64,000 bases of DNA from Paralcaligenes ureilyticus. Lineage in GTDB: Bacteria; Pseudomonadota; Gammaproteobacteria; Burkholderiales; Burkholderiaceae_B. The notes under the pieces are model-generated. The model ran no database searches and was not told the origin of the DNA. It saw only the letters and a program-made list of their open reading frames with translations. Of the stretch, positions 9,453-18,295 are shown piece after piece; the first letter of the stretch is position 1; every line of letters begins with the position of its first letter. Made by a program: the position numbers and the translations under genes. The stretch spans positions 124,001 through 188,000 of the forward strand of contig NZ_SMAJ01000001.1 of NCBI RefSeq assembly GCF_004346225.1, given 5' to 3'.

Positions 9453-10412
9453 TTATTCGTCACCACTTGCCGGCGCCTGCCTGGGCTCCATCCGCACGCC
9501 GATATGGCGCCGGTGCCGGCTTTTGGCCAATTCCACCTGCTTCTGGCGCTCTCTGAAACGCTGTTTCTGCTCTTCGGTATGCCGATCATGGCAATGGGGG
9601 CAACTGACTCCTTCGACAAAGAACTCAGACGCCTTGTCCTGGGCGCTCAAAGGCTGGCGGCAGGCTCGGCAGAGCTCGTAACTGCCCGGCGCCAGGCCGT
9701 GCTGTACCGAAACGCGCTCGTCGAACACAAAGCATTCGCCGTCCCAGCGGCTCTCATCGGCGGGCACGGTTTCCAGGTACTTGAGTATTCCGCCCTCCAG
9801 ATGGTAGACCTCGTCAAAGCCCTGGGTACGCAAATAGGCGGTCGATTTTTCACAACGGATGCCGCCGGTACAAAACATGGCCACTTTGGGCTTTTTGCTT
9901 AGCACTCCGCCCTGGGCCGACTGTTCCCGCACCCACTGGGGAAACTCGGAAAAACTGGCGGTATGCGGATTGACCGCCCCGGCAAACGAACCGATGGACA
10001 CCTCGTAGTCGTTGCGCACATCGACGACGACCACGTCGGGATCGTCAACCAGCCGATTCCACTGGGCCGGTTTGACGTAGACGCCGGCCATGGTGCCCGC
10101 GTGCACATTGGGCACCCCCATGGTGACGATCTCGCGTTTGAGCTTGACCTTCATGCGATAAAACGGCATTTCGTCGGCCCAGGACTCCTTGTGCACGAGG
10201 GTCGCCAGGCGTGGGTCGCTGCGCAAATAATCCAGCACCGCCGCAATCCCGGCCTGAGAACCGGCTATCGTGCCGTTGATCCCCTCTTCGGCCAGCAACA
10301 GAGTGCCCGCCACTTGATTGGCCTCGCAACACGCCAACAATGGCGCGCGCAATGCCCGATAATCGGCAAGATGAACGAATTTATAGAGCGCTGCAATCAA
10401 AAAACTAGCCAT
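9453..10412 (-). CDS. trhO: tRNA uridine(34) hydroxylase (rhodanese-like)
   Basis: 319 residues. Homolog of E. coli YceA/TrhO, which makes 5-hydroxyuridine at the wobble position. An N-terminal acylphosphatase-like domain ([15 protein letters not shown]) is followed by a rhodanese domain with the active-site loop [14 protein letters not shown]-terminal Cys-rich zinc-like region ([24 protein letters not shown]) and a basic tail close the protein. Flanked by REP clusters, so probably monocistronic. Confidence 0.9.
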   Translation of the reverse strand: MASFLIAALYKFVHLADYRALRAPLLACCEANQVAGTLLLAEEGINGTIAGSQAGIAAVLDYLRSDPRLATLVHKESWADEMPFYRMKVKLKREIVTMGVPNVHAGTMAGVYVKPAQWNRLVDDPDVVVVDVRNDYEVSIGSFAGAVNPHTASFSEFPQWVREQSAQGGVLSKKPKVAMFCTGGIRCEKSTAYLRTQGFDEVYHLEGGILKYLETVPADESRWDGECFVFDERVSVQHGLAPGSYELCRACRQPLSAQDKASEFFVEGVSCPHCHDRHTEEQKQRFRERQKQVELAKSRHRRHIGVRMEPRQAPASGDE

Positions 10413-10493
10413 GAATAATGGGGACAGAGATATGAAACTTGACGCGCTATTTTACCGTTATACGTTATACGTAAGCGCAGCGCGAAAAGAATT

Positions 10494-10626
10494 GGCACCC
10501 ACAAGGGGTGCCGCTACGGAAACGTACCCGTCGTTCATGTAGCGGCAGCCCTTGTGGCTGCCATAATCGTTAACAAGAAAAGCAGTATCTTCTCGCGTCG
10601 ATGACAGGCACAAGGCCTGTCGCTAC
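10494..10626. repeat. REP cluster: three alternating copies
   Basis: Copies at 10494-10517 (minus, GGCACCC arms), 10539-10562 (plus, GGCAGCC arms) and 10603-10626 (minus, GACAGGC arms). The first two are 21 bp apart head to head. The last two with their 40-bp linker are nearly identical to 24664-24750. Confidence 0.9.
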
Positions 10627-10698
10627 AAAATTCACGCGCAGGTAACAACAGCCATTTTCCGTAGGCCAAAGTATGACAAAAACGACAAGTCCTGGAAA

Positions 10699-10715
10699 TT
10701 GTCGTAATTAGACAA
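10699..10715 (+). promoter_or_regulatory. candidate operator, TTGTC-N7-GACAA dyad
   Basis: TTGTCGTAATTAGACAA lies 110 bp upstream of the dipeptidase start. It matches at 14 of 17 positions a site at 35981-35997 (reverse complement) and another at 36121-36137, both by genes of the same pathway. A GbdR-like AraC regulator is the natural candidate; this is inference. Confidence 0.5.
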
Positions 10716-10824
10716 GAACTCGTCTTTAATGGAACACACAACACACCTCTTTTAGCCAAGAATTGCAGGCATGATCTGTATTAATAAATGGTGATGGGCG
10801 CGTCGCCGCCAGGGAGAGCAAGCC

Positions 10825-11796
10825 ATGAGTTCTTTACACGGTGACAGCATCGTCATCGACGGCCTGATTATCGCAAAATGGGACCGTTCAATTTTCGAAG
10901 ACATGAAAAAAGGCGGGCTAGCGGCGGCCAGCTGTACGGTTTCGGTCTGGGAAGGCTTCCAGGAAACGGTCAACAATATCGCCGACATGAAAAAGCTGGT
11001 TCGCGACAATGCCGAACTGGTCACGCTGGTGCGCAGCACGGCGGATATCCGCCAGGCCAAGAAAGACGGCAAAACCGGCATTATCTTAAGCTTTCAGAAC
11101 GCTCATGCTATCGAAGACCATCTCGGCAACATCGAAGCGTTTGCCGACATGGGCGTGCGCATCGTCCAGCTTTGCTACAACACGCAAAATCTGGTGGGCA
11201 CGGGGTGCTATGAACGCGACGGTGGCCTCTCGGGGTATGGTCGCGAAGTCATCGAAGAAATGAACCGCTGCGGCGTCATTGTCGACCTATCGCATGTAGG
11301 CGCCCACACCTCCGAAGAAGCGATTCTCGCCTCCAAAAAACCGGTTTGCTACTCCCACTGCCTGCCCTCCGGCCTGAAAGAACATCCGCGCAACAAAAGC
11401 GACGCAGAGCTCAAATTCATTGCCGATCACGACGGTTTCATCGGCGTCACCATGTTTTCGCCATTTCTCAAGCGCGGCAACGAAGCCACGGTACACGACT
11501 ACGTCGAAGCCTTCGACTACGTCATCAACCTGGTCGGCGACGATTGCATAGGGATAGGCAGCGACTTTACCCAAGGCTACGACAAGGGTTTCTTCGACTG
11601 GATTACCCATGACAAAGGCCGTTATCGCAGCCTTACGAAATTTGGCCCTGTCCTCAATCCCGAAGGGATCCGCACGATAGGCGAATTCCCCAACCTGACC
11701 CAGGCCATGGAGCACGCGGGCTGGAAAGCCTCCCGCATCGAAAAAGTGCTGGGCCAGAACTGGATGCGCTTCTACGACGAAGTCTGGAACGTTTAA
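10825..11796 (+). CDS. renal-dipeptidase family (M19) peptidase of the betaine cluster
   Basis: 323 residues. Membrane dipeptidase-like TIM-barrel hydrolase. Metal-site sequences include VIDGL near the N-terminus (where other M19 enzymes have HxD), the region of SFQNAHAIED, VDLSHVGAHTSEEAI, CYSHCLPSGLKEHPRN and GIGSDFTQG. The gene heads the operon that continues into the 4VR-like protein, dgcA and dgcB, the same order as PA5396-PA5399 of Pseudomonas aeruginosa. Its role in betaine catabolism is not established. The ATG follows GGGAGAG. The candidate operator upstream suggests co-regulation with the transporter and fdhA. Confidence 0.85.
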   Translation: MSSLHGDSIVIDGLIIAKWDRSIFEDMKKGGLAAASCTVSVWEGFQETVNNIADMKKLVRDNAELVTLVRSTADIRQAKKDGKTGIILSFQNAHAIEDHLGNIEAFADMGVRIVQLCYNTQNLVGTGCYERDGGLSGYGREVIEEMNRCGVIVDLSHVGAHTSEEAILASKKPVCYSHCLPSGLKEHPRNKSDAELKFIADHDGFIGVTMFSPFLKRGNEATVHDYVEAFDYVINLVGDDCIGIGSDFTQGYDKGFFDWITHDKGRYRSLTKFGPVLNPEGIRTIGEFPNLTQAMEHAGWKASRIEKVLGQNWMRFYDEVWNV

Positions 11797-11882
11797 CCCT
11801 TTATTTTTTACCTACCGCACAGCCGGACAGAATCCTTCTTTGGAAATCTGCCGGCTGGCACGCACGCGTCCGGGAACCCACT

Positions 11883-12401
11883 ATGCAGCCTCAAATACCT
11901 ATCCACGTAGACGACAACACCGGCGTTTGGACCACCGACAACTTGCCCATGATCTATGTGCCCCGGCACTTTTTCACCAACAATCACATCGCTGTCGAAA
12001 CGGCTTTGGGGCGGCAGAAATACGAAGAGATCCTTTATCCGGCCGGCCATAAGTCGGCCTATTTCTGGTGCGATAAAGAAAGCAGGCAGCACGGCCTCAA
12101 AGGCATGGATGTATTTGAACACTACCTGAAGCGTCTGTCCCAACGCGGCTGGGGACAGTTTCAGTTCGACGCTCACGACGCGCCTCATGCAAGCGCCACC
12201 ATCCATTTGAAAAACTCATCCTTTGTCCTGCAGCAGCCCGACAAGGCAGGCAAGCTTTGCTATATGTACGCTGGATGGTTTGCAGGGGCCATGGATTGGG
12301 TATCGGACCAAAACGGCGTCGCGACCCGCGCGGCATCGCAAGAGACGCAATGTGCAAGCGAAGGCTTTGATCACTGCATATTTACAGTATCTCCCATTTA
12401 A
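11883..12401 (+). CDS. 4-vinyl reductase-like / DUF5943 protein
   Basis: 172 residues, resembling PA5397 of P. aeruginosa, which occupies the same place between the dipeptidase and dgcA. Visible features are a GRQKYEEILYPAGHKSAYFWC segment spread around residues 43-63, FDAHDAPHASATIHLKNSSF, and a C-terminal CASEGFDHCIF with paired cysteines. 4VR domains usually bind small hydrophobic ligands. No function is established; a helper role in dimethylglycine breakdown is only suggested by the conserved neighbourhood. Confidence 0.75.
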   Translation: MQPQIPIHVDDNTGVWTTDNLPMIYVPRHFFTNNHIAVETALGRQKYEEILYPAGHKSAYFWCDKESRQHGLKGMDVFEHYLKRLSQRGWGQFQFDAHDAPHASATIHLKNSSFVLQQPDKAGKLCYMYAGWFAGAMDWVSDQNGVATRAASQETQCASEGFDHCIFTVSPI

Positions 12402-12413
12402 AAGAGCCGTTAT

Positions 12414-14480
12414 ATGCGTTACGAACACCTTTTTTCGCCGCTCACCCTGAACAAACTGGTGCTGCGAAATCGAGTCGTCAGCACCGCCCACGCCGAGGTC
12501 TACGCGGGCGAAGGCGGCCTGCCGGGTGAACGCTATATTAAATATTACGAAGAAAAAGCCAAGGGCGGCCTGGGACTGGCCATTTGCGGCGGCTCCAGCC
12601 CTGTCTCGGCCGATAGCCCTCAAGGATGGTGGAAATCGGTCAACCTCACGACCGATGCCGTTATCGAGCCGCTATCGCGATTAGCCCAGGCCATGCATCG
12701 GCATGGCGCAAAAATCATGATTCAGGCCACGCATATGGGCCGCCGTTCGTCCTGGCACGGAGAGCATTGGCCGCACCTGGTCAGCCCATCGGGCATACGC
12801 GAGCCGGTACACCGCGGCAACGCCAAAATCATCGAAATCGAAGAGATCCAGCGCATCGTGCGCGACTTCGCCGCGGCCGCCAAACGAGTGCAGCAAGCCG
12901 GCATGGACGGCATAGAAATTTCTTGCGCCCATCAGCACCTGGTCGACCAGTTCTGGAGCCCGCGAACCAATTTCCGCAGCGATGAGTACGGTGGAAGCCT
13001 GGAAAACCGCATGCGCTTCGGCATGGAGGTATTTGGCGCGATTCGCGCCGCGGTAGGCACCGACTTTTGCGTCGGCATGCGCATGTGCGGCGACGAATTC
13101 CACGAAGACGGCCTGGATCACGAACAACTCAAGGAAATCGCCCGCACTGTGTCCGAAACGGGTTTGATCGACTACATCAGCGTGGTGGGGTCGGGCGCGG
13201 ACACTCACAATACCCTGGCCAACTGCATGCCGCCCATGGCCTTGCCGCCCGAGCCCTTCGTGCATCTCGCGGCCGGCATCAAATCGGCCGTCCGCATCCC
13301 CGTCATGCACGCGCAAAGCATACGCGACGCGGGCCAGGCCGAGCGTATCCTGGCCGCCGGGCTGGTGGACCTGGTCGGCATGACCCGCGCCCAGATTGCC
13401 GACCCCCATATGGTCATCAAGATCCGCGACGGGCGCGAAGACGAGATCAAGCAATGCGTCGGCGCCAACTACTGCATTGACCGTCAATACCACGGCCTGG
13501 ACGTGCTGTGCATACAAAATGCCGCGACCTCGCGCGAAAGCACGATGCCGCATGTCATCGCCAAGTCGAAAGGGCCAAAAAGAAAAATCGTGGTGGTCGG
13601 CGCGGGCCCCGGCGGCCTGGAAGCCGCGCGGGTCTGCGCGGAACGCGGCCACGAAGTCGTTTTGTTCGAACGCAACTCCGAAGTAGGCGGTCAGATATTA
13701 TTGGCGGCCAAGGCGCCCCAGCGCGAGCAAATGGCGGGCATTGTGCGCTGGTTCGATCTGGAAACCAAACGCCTTGGCATCGATCGAAGAATGGGCACAA
13801 GCGCCGACGAACAGAGCATATTGGCTGAAAAGCCCGATATCGTCATTCTGGCCACCGGCGGGTCGAGCTTTACCAGCCAGGTCGGCAAATGGAATGTCGA
13901 CCGCGGCTGGGCAGTGAGTGCCTGGGACATCCTGTCGGGCCGCGTGGCTCCCGGCAAGAACGTGCTGGTCTATGACGGGATCAGCACCCATGCGGGCGCA
14001 GGCGTGGCCGATTACCTGGCCAGCCGTGGCGCCGCAGTCGAGATCGTGACGCCCGACGTGAAGGTGTCGGACGATGTGGGCGGAACCACCTTCCCCATTT
14101 TTTACCGCCGCCTGTATGCCCAGAACGTCATCCAGACTCCCAACTATTGGCTCGATGAAGTCTACCTGGAAGGCGACCAGCACATTGCCGTGCTACGCAA
14201 TGAATACACCGAAGAAAAAGAAGAGCGCGTGGTGGATCAGGTAGTCATTGAAAACGGCATCCGGCCTAACGACGAGCTGTACTGGCAGCTTAAACCCCAA
14301 TCGATCAACCGCGGCCAGACCGATATCAACACCTTGTATGCGGCCCAGCCCCAGCCCTGTCTGGACGAGCTGTCGCACAGCGCCGACGCTTTCGCGCTAT
14401 TCAGGGTGGGCGATTGCATCTCCATGCACAACATCCATGCAGCCATCTACGACGCATTGCGCCTGTGCAAGGATTTTTGA
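12414..14480 (+). CDS. dgcA: dimethylglycine catabolism oxidoreductase DgcA
   Basis: 688 residues, similar in layout to trimethylamine/dimethylamine dehydrogenases. An N-terminal FMN TIM barrel (FSPLTLNKLVLRNRVV, HMGRRSSWHG, SCAHQHLVDQFWSPRTNFR) is followed by a 4Fe-4S cysteine cluster (CVGANYCI ... LCIQN) near residues 347-365. The C-terminal half has dinucleotide-binding folds with VVVGAGPGGLEAARVCAERG. With DgcB it demethylates dimethylglycine to sarcosine, passing electrons to the EtfAB encoded downstream. The stop overlaps the dgcB start. Good RBS not obvious, but the gene starts 12 bp after the previous stop, suggesting coupling. Confidence 0.92.
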   Translation: MRYEHLFSPLTLNKLVLRNRVVSTAHAEVYAGEGGLPGERYIKYYEEKAKGGLGLAICGGSSPVSADSPQGWWKSVNLTTDAVIEPLSRLAQAMHRHGAKIMIQATHMGRRSSWHGEHWPHLVSPSGIREPVHRGNAKIIEIEEIQRIVRDFAAAAKRVQQAGMDGIEISCAHQHLVDQFWSPRTNFRSDEYGGSLENRMRFGMEVFGAIRAAVGTDFCVGMRMCGDEFHEDGLDHEQLKEIARTVSETGLIDYISVVGSGADTHNTLANCMPPMALPPEPFVHLAAGIKSAVRIPVMHAQSIRDAGQAERILAAGLVDLVGMTRAQIADPHMVIKIRDGREDEIKQCVGANYCIDRQYHGLDVLCIQNAATSRESTMPHVIAKSKGPKRKIVVVGAGPGGLEAARVCAERGHEVVLFERNSEVGGQILLAAKAPQREQMAGIVRWFDLETKRLGIDRRMGTSADEQSILAEKPDIVILATGGSSFTSQVGKWNVDRGWAVSAWDILSGRVAPGKNVLVYDGISTHAGAGVADYLASRGAAVEIVTPDVKVSDDVGGTTFPIFYRRLYAQNVIQTPNYWLDEVYLEGDQHIAVLRNEYTEEKEERVVDQVVIENGIRPNDELYWQLKPQSINRGQTDINTLYAAQPQPCLDELSHSADAFALFRVGDCISMHNIHAAIYDALRLCKDF

Positions 14481-16390
14481 TGATGCATTCCCTTGCCGCC
14501 GTGATCAGTGTGCTGTTCTGGATAGGGGTCATGGGCCTCGCGGTCGGCATTGGACGCCGGGCGGCGTTATGGCGCACCGGACGCGCCGCCGCGGTCAAAT
14601 GGCAGGGTCTGCTCGCCATCCCGAAACGTTATTTCGTCGATTTGCATCATGTGGTGGCGCGCGACCCCTATATGGCGCGCACGCACATTGCAACGGCCGG
14701 CGGCGCCATCCTCGCCCTGCTGCTGGTCGGCGTGAATTACGGCCTGGCCTTGTATTCCCAAAGCCTGGACATCGCCATTGCGCTCGCCGCCCTGATCATG
14801 TTCACAGGCGTTGTCTTTGTCGCTTATCGCCGCGCGAAAAACAGGCCGAGCCGCCTGTCCGGGGGCGCATGGAATCGCTTGCCCTGGATGCTGGGCACGC
14901 TGGCGTTGGGGCTACTCCTGTTGGGCCTGCCCGCCCCGGGAGTCCAGACCGCCACCGCCTTTTCATACGTCATCAGCCTTTTGACCGTGTTGTTGCTTGT
15001 GGCCGGAGCCTGGGAACTCACCCTGGGCGCAGGCCGTGGCGGCCCCATGAAACACGCGATGGCAGGGCTGGCCCATCTGGCCTTTCACCCTCGCGTTGAA
15101 CGTTTTGAAAAAAGCCCATCGACCAGCCCCACGGCACTCAAGCCGTTGAATCTGGATGACGCAGAACTGGGAGTGGGCAAGCCCTCCGATTTTCGCTGGA
15201 ACCAGCTATTGAGCTTCGACGCCTGCGTTCAATGCGGGAAATGCGAAGAAGCCTGTCCAGCCTTTGCGGCGGAGCAGCCCCTGAACCCGAAAAAATTGAT
15301 TCAGGACATCGTGGTCGGCATGAGCGGCACCACCGACGCCCACTACGCAGGCAGCCCTTATCCCGGCATGCCTGTCGGCCAGCATCATTGCACTACCGGC
15401 GAATTCATCTTCCCCAATTTGCTCGACCCGCAAACACTATGGGCCTGCACCACTTGCCGCGCCTGCGTGCAGGCCTGCCCCATGCTCATCGAGCATGTCG
15501 ACGCCATCGTCGACATGCGCCGCCATCAAACCCTCACTCTGGGCGAGATCCCCGGCAAAGGCCCTGAAGTTATCGCCAACTTGCGGGAAACCGGGACGAT
15601 GGGAGGTTACGACCTGGGAGCCCGCTACAACTGGGCGGTGGATCTGAACGTCAAAACAGCCAAAGAGACCGAAGCGGTCGACGTGCTGCTGATCGCCGGC
15701 GAAGGCGCCTACGACATGCGCTACCAGCGCAGCCTGCGCGCATTGGTCAAGGTCTTGCAGGCGGCCAAGGTGGACTTCGCCGTACTGGGCAAGCTGGAAA
15801 CCGATACCGGCGATGTGGCCCGCCGCCTGGGCGACGAAGCCACCTTTCAGATGCTCGCCCATCAGCTCATCGCCACGCTCAACACCTTGTCGTTCTCGAA
15901 AATTGTCACGGCCGACCCGCATGTGATGCACTGCTTGCGCAACGAGTATCCGGCATTCGGCGGAAAGTTCACGGTGATGCATCACACGACCTTCATGGCC
16001 GAACTGATCGACACGGGCGCCATCCGCCCCAAGCCGCTGGAGATCGACCACACCTTGACCTACCACGACCCATGCTATCTGGCGCGTTATAACGGCGAAA
16101 TCGAAGCGCCGCGGCGCGTGCTCAAAACGCTGGGCATTTCGATCACCGAGATGGAGCGCCATGGTGTCAATGGCCGCTGCTGCGGTGGCGGCGGTGGCGC
16201 CCCAATCACCGACATCCCGGGAAAGAAACGGATTCCCGACATCCGCATCCAGGATGCACGCGATATCAACGCCGGCACGGTTGCCGTGGCGTGTCCGGGC
16301 TGCACGGCCATGCTCGAAGGCGTTGTCGGCCCCAGGCCCGACGTACGCGATATTGCCGAGCTGGTCGCCTCGGCACTGGAACAATCATGA
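14480..16390 (+). CDS. dgcB: membrane Fe-S oxidoreductase DgcB (HdrD-like)
   Basis: 636 residues. The start at 14480 overlaps the dgcA stop and has AAGGA at 6 bp. Several N-terminal hydrophobic helices (residues about 5-25, 75-100 and 140-200) anchor it in the membrane. Two ferredoxin-type clusters follow: CVQCGKCEEACPAF and CTTCRACVQACPML. The C-terminal CCG domains include YHDPCYLARYNG and NGRCCGGGGG. The architecture matches DgcB, the partner of DgcA in dimethylglycine oxidation, and probably links EtfAB electrons to quinone. The stop overlaps etfA by ATGA. Confidence 0.9.
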   Translation: MMHSLAAVISVLFWIGVMGLAVGIGRRAALWRTGRAAAVKWQGLLAIPKRYFVDLHHVVARDPYMARTHIATAGGAILALLLVGVNYGLALYSQSLDIAIALAALIMFTGVVFVAYRRAKNRPSRLSGGAWNRLPWMLGTLALGLLLLGLPAPGVQTATAFSYVISLLTVLLLVAGAWELTLGAGRGGPMKHAMAGLAHLAFHPRVERFEKSPSTSPTALKPLNLDDAELGVGKPSDFRWNQLLSFDACVQCGKCEEACPAFAAEQPLNPKKLIQDIVVGMSGTTDAHYAGSPYPGMPVGQHHCTTGEFIFPNLLDPQTLWACTTCRACVQACPMLIEHVDAIVDMRRHQTLTLGEIPGKGPEVIANLRETGTMGGYDLGARYNWAVDLNVKTAKETEAVDVLLIAGEGAYDMRYQRSLRALVKVLQAAKVDFAVLGKLETDTGDVARRLGDEATFQMLAHQLIATLNTLSFSKIVTADPHVMHCLRNEYPAFGGKFTVMHHTTFMAELIDTGAIRPKPLEIDHTLTYHDPCYLARYNGEIEAPRRVLKTLGISITEMERHGVNGRCCGGGGGAPITDIPGKKRIPDIRIQDARDINAGTVAVACPGCTAMLEGVVGPRPDVRDIAELVASALEQS

Positions 16391-17508
16391 ATCCGCCGCG
16401 CCGAATCAACCCTCGCCGTCCATTTATCGTCACCGGACAAGGGCGCAGGCGCTACACACTGGGCCAGACCGCGGTGGCCGGCGGCGAAATGATCCAGGCG
16501 GTCATTCCGGCCGTCGGGCCCGGTGCCGCCAAACCCCTGCGCCTGACGGGCGAAGCCCAACGCTGCATCATGACCGTCACGCACAGCGAACGAGGCGTAC
16601 TGTCTCTGGAAGCGCAACAAGCCGTTGCAGCGGCAGCGTTATTGGCCGATGCGCACTGCGCCGTGCTGCTGATCGTGTTTGGCCCGCTGAATGAGGACAC
16701 CGCCTTATTGGGAGCGGACCAGCTTATCGTCATGCCCGATGCCGACGTGTATGAACCTGATGTGAACACGCATATTCTGGGCGGCCTGATTGAACAGTTC
16801 GCGCCGACTCATATTGTCATGGCCGATAACGACCTGCCCGACGGCGATCTGGGGCGCCGCGTAGCCGCCCAATACACGCTGGGCATCGCCACCCATGTCG
16901 TTGAACTGACCGCGAATGCCGTTACGGTGTATCAGCAGCAAGGCGCCGTGTATGCGCGCCAGCCGCTGCCCCGCGTCATACTGCTCGACCACGACTGCGT
17001 CGATATGCGCCTGCCGTTTTCGGGCCAGGGCAAAGAAATGACCTGGACGCGCCCCGCTGCCGATCTCACGCCGCGATACCGCGACAGGGGCACCACCACG
17101 GTGCCGGCGCAGCACTTGTCGCTTGAAGAGGCCGATTTCATTATTTCCGCGGGCAATGGCGTGCAGGATCTGAACGGCTTTCACGCCCTGGCCGACGCGT
17201 TCGGAGCCGCCATCGGCGCAAGCCGCGTCGCCGTCGACGATGGGCGATTCACCCGCGACCAGCAGGTCGGCGCGACAGGGAAAACCGTCGCCTCCAGCGT
17301 CTACATCGCGCTTGGGATTTCGGGCGCGGTACAACATTTGCAAGGCATCAAAGACTGCCGTCACGTGATCGCCGTCAATATCGACGCCAGCGCCCCCATG
17401 GTCAAACGGGCCGATTTCAGCGTTATCGACGACACCCAGGCGCTTGCCCGGGCGCTGTGCGATGAAATCCACCTCGCGCGCCATCAACACACCGAGCCCC
17501 GGCCATGA
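16387..17508 (+). CDS. etfA: electron transfer flavoprotein alpha subunit
   Basis: 373 residues from the ATG overlapping the dgcB stop. The C-terminal FAD-binding domain is clear: ADFIISAGNGVQDLNGFHAL, DQQVGATGKTV, YIALGISGAVQHLQGI and HVIAVNIDASAPMVKRADF. The first 35 residues are an extension with basic and proline residues. It forms a heterodimer with the next gene product and is likely dedicated to DgcAB, as in pseudomonad clusters. The order here is etfA then etfB. Confidence 0.9.
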   Translation: MNPPRRINPRRPFIVTGQGRRRYTLGQTAVAGGEMIQAVIPAVGPGAAKPLRLTGEAQRCIMTVTHSERGVLSLEAQQAVAAAALLADAHCAVLLIVFGPLNEDTALLGADQLIVMPDADVYEPDVNTHILGGLIEQFAPTHIVMADNDLPDGDLGRRVAAQYTLGIATHVVELTANAVTVYQQQGAVYARQPLPRVILLDHDCVDMRLPFSGQGKEMTWTRPAADLTPRYRDRGTTTVPAQHLSLEEADFIISAGNGVQDLNGFHALADAFGAAIGASRVAVDDGRFTRDQQVGATGKTVASSVYIALGISGAVQHLQGIKDCRHVIAVNIDASAPMVKRADFSVIDDTQALARALCDEIHLARHQHTEPRP

Positions 17509-18284
17509 CCGATTCCACACGCCCATTGCGCGTGGCCGTTCTGGTATCGGTCGGCCGCCACCCCGTTTCAGGTGCTCCACGCTGGAGCCGCAACGACGCG
17601 CGCGCGCTAAGCCTGGCGTTTGCCCTGCCGCCCTCGCTCACGTCGATAGAAGTCATTCATGCAGGCAATGCGCAACATGCGGCGCTGGCCGATTACCTGG
17701 CGCTGGGCGTCAAGGCGCTCAACGTCGTGAGTGTGGCGCCCGATATCAATATCGTGCCCGCGCTGCTCGCGCGCGTTCATCACGCGGATCTGATTATTTG
17801 CGGCTCGCGGGCAGAAGGGCAAGAAGACAGCGGCATGGTGCCTTACCTCCTGGCCAACGCGCTCGACATGAATCTCGTGCCCAGCGTGCTTGAGCTGACC
17901 ATCGCCCAGGATCGCGCCGTTGCCGAGCAATTCCTGCCCAAGGGGCGGCGCCGCAGCGTCGAGGTCGGTTTACCGACGGTCATCACGGTGCACCCGCTGG
18001 CGCCCCTTACGGTGCGCTACGCCTATGCACAAAAGCTGGCGGGGCGCATTATTGCCGCGCCGGCCCAGGCCCCGGCCATTGCGGGTACCGACTGGACTGT
18101 CGAGGCCATCCGCGCCAAACCCATTAAATTTGCCGCCCGCGAAAAACGCTCCGGCCATACGCGCATGCTATCGGCCACCACAACGGAAAGCCGCGCGGGG
18201 CAGGTGATGAGTCAAGGTAGCACACAGGAAAAAGCAGCAGCCGTTATTACTTACTTGCGCGAGCATGGTTTGATTGATTACTGA
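17505..18284 (+). CDS. etfB: electron transfer flavoprotein beta subunit
   Basis: 259 residues, overlapping etfA by four bases. Features of EtfB: VAVLVSVGRHPVSGAPRWSRN at the N-terminus, HHADLIICGSRAEGQEDSGMVPYLLA for the adenine nucleotide region, and GRRRSVEVGLPTVITVHPLAPLTVRYAYA. The C-terminal tail (KAAAVITYLREHGLIDY) fits the recognition region. It is the last gene before the IS605-type element that separates the dgc operon from gbcAB. Confidence 0.9.
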   Translation: MTDSTRPLRVAVLVSVGRHPVSGAPRWSRNDARALSLAFALPPSLTSIEVIHAGNAQHAALADYLALGVKALNVVSVAPDINIVPALLARVHHADLIICGSRAEGQEDSGMVPYLLANALDMNLVPSVLELTIAQDRAVAEQFLPKGRRRSVEVGLPTVITVHPLAPLTVRYAYAQKLAGRIIAAPAQAPAIAGTDWTVEAIRAKPIKFAAREKRSGHTRMLSATTTESRAGQVMSQGSTQEKAAAVITYLREHGLIDY

Positions 18285-18295
18285 GGTCATGTTGA

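Noticed and set aside
12681-13652. 323-residue minus-strand open frame
   Set aside because: Shadow of dgcA.
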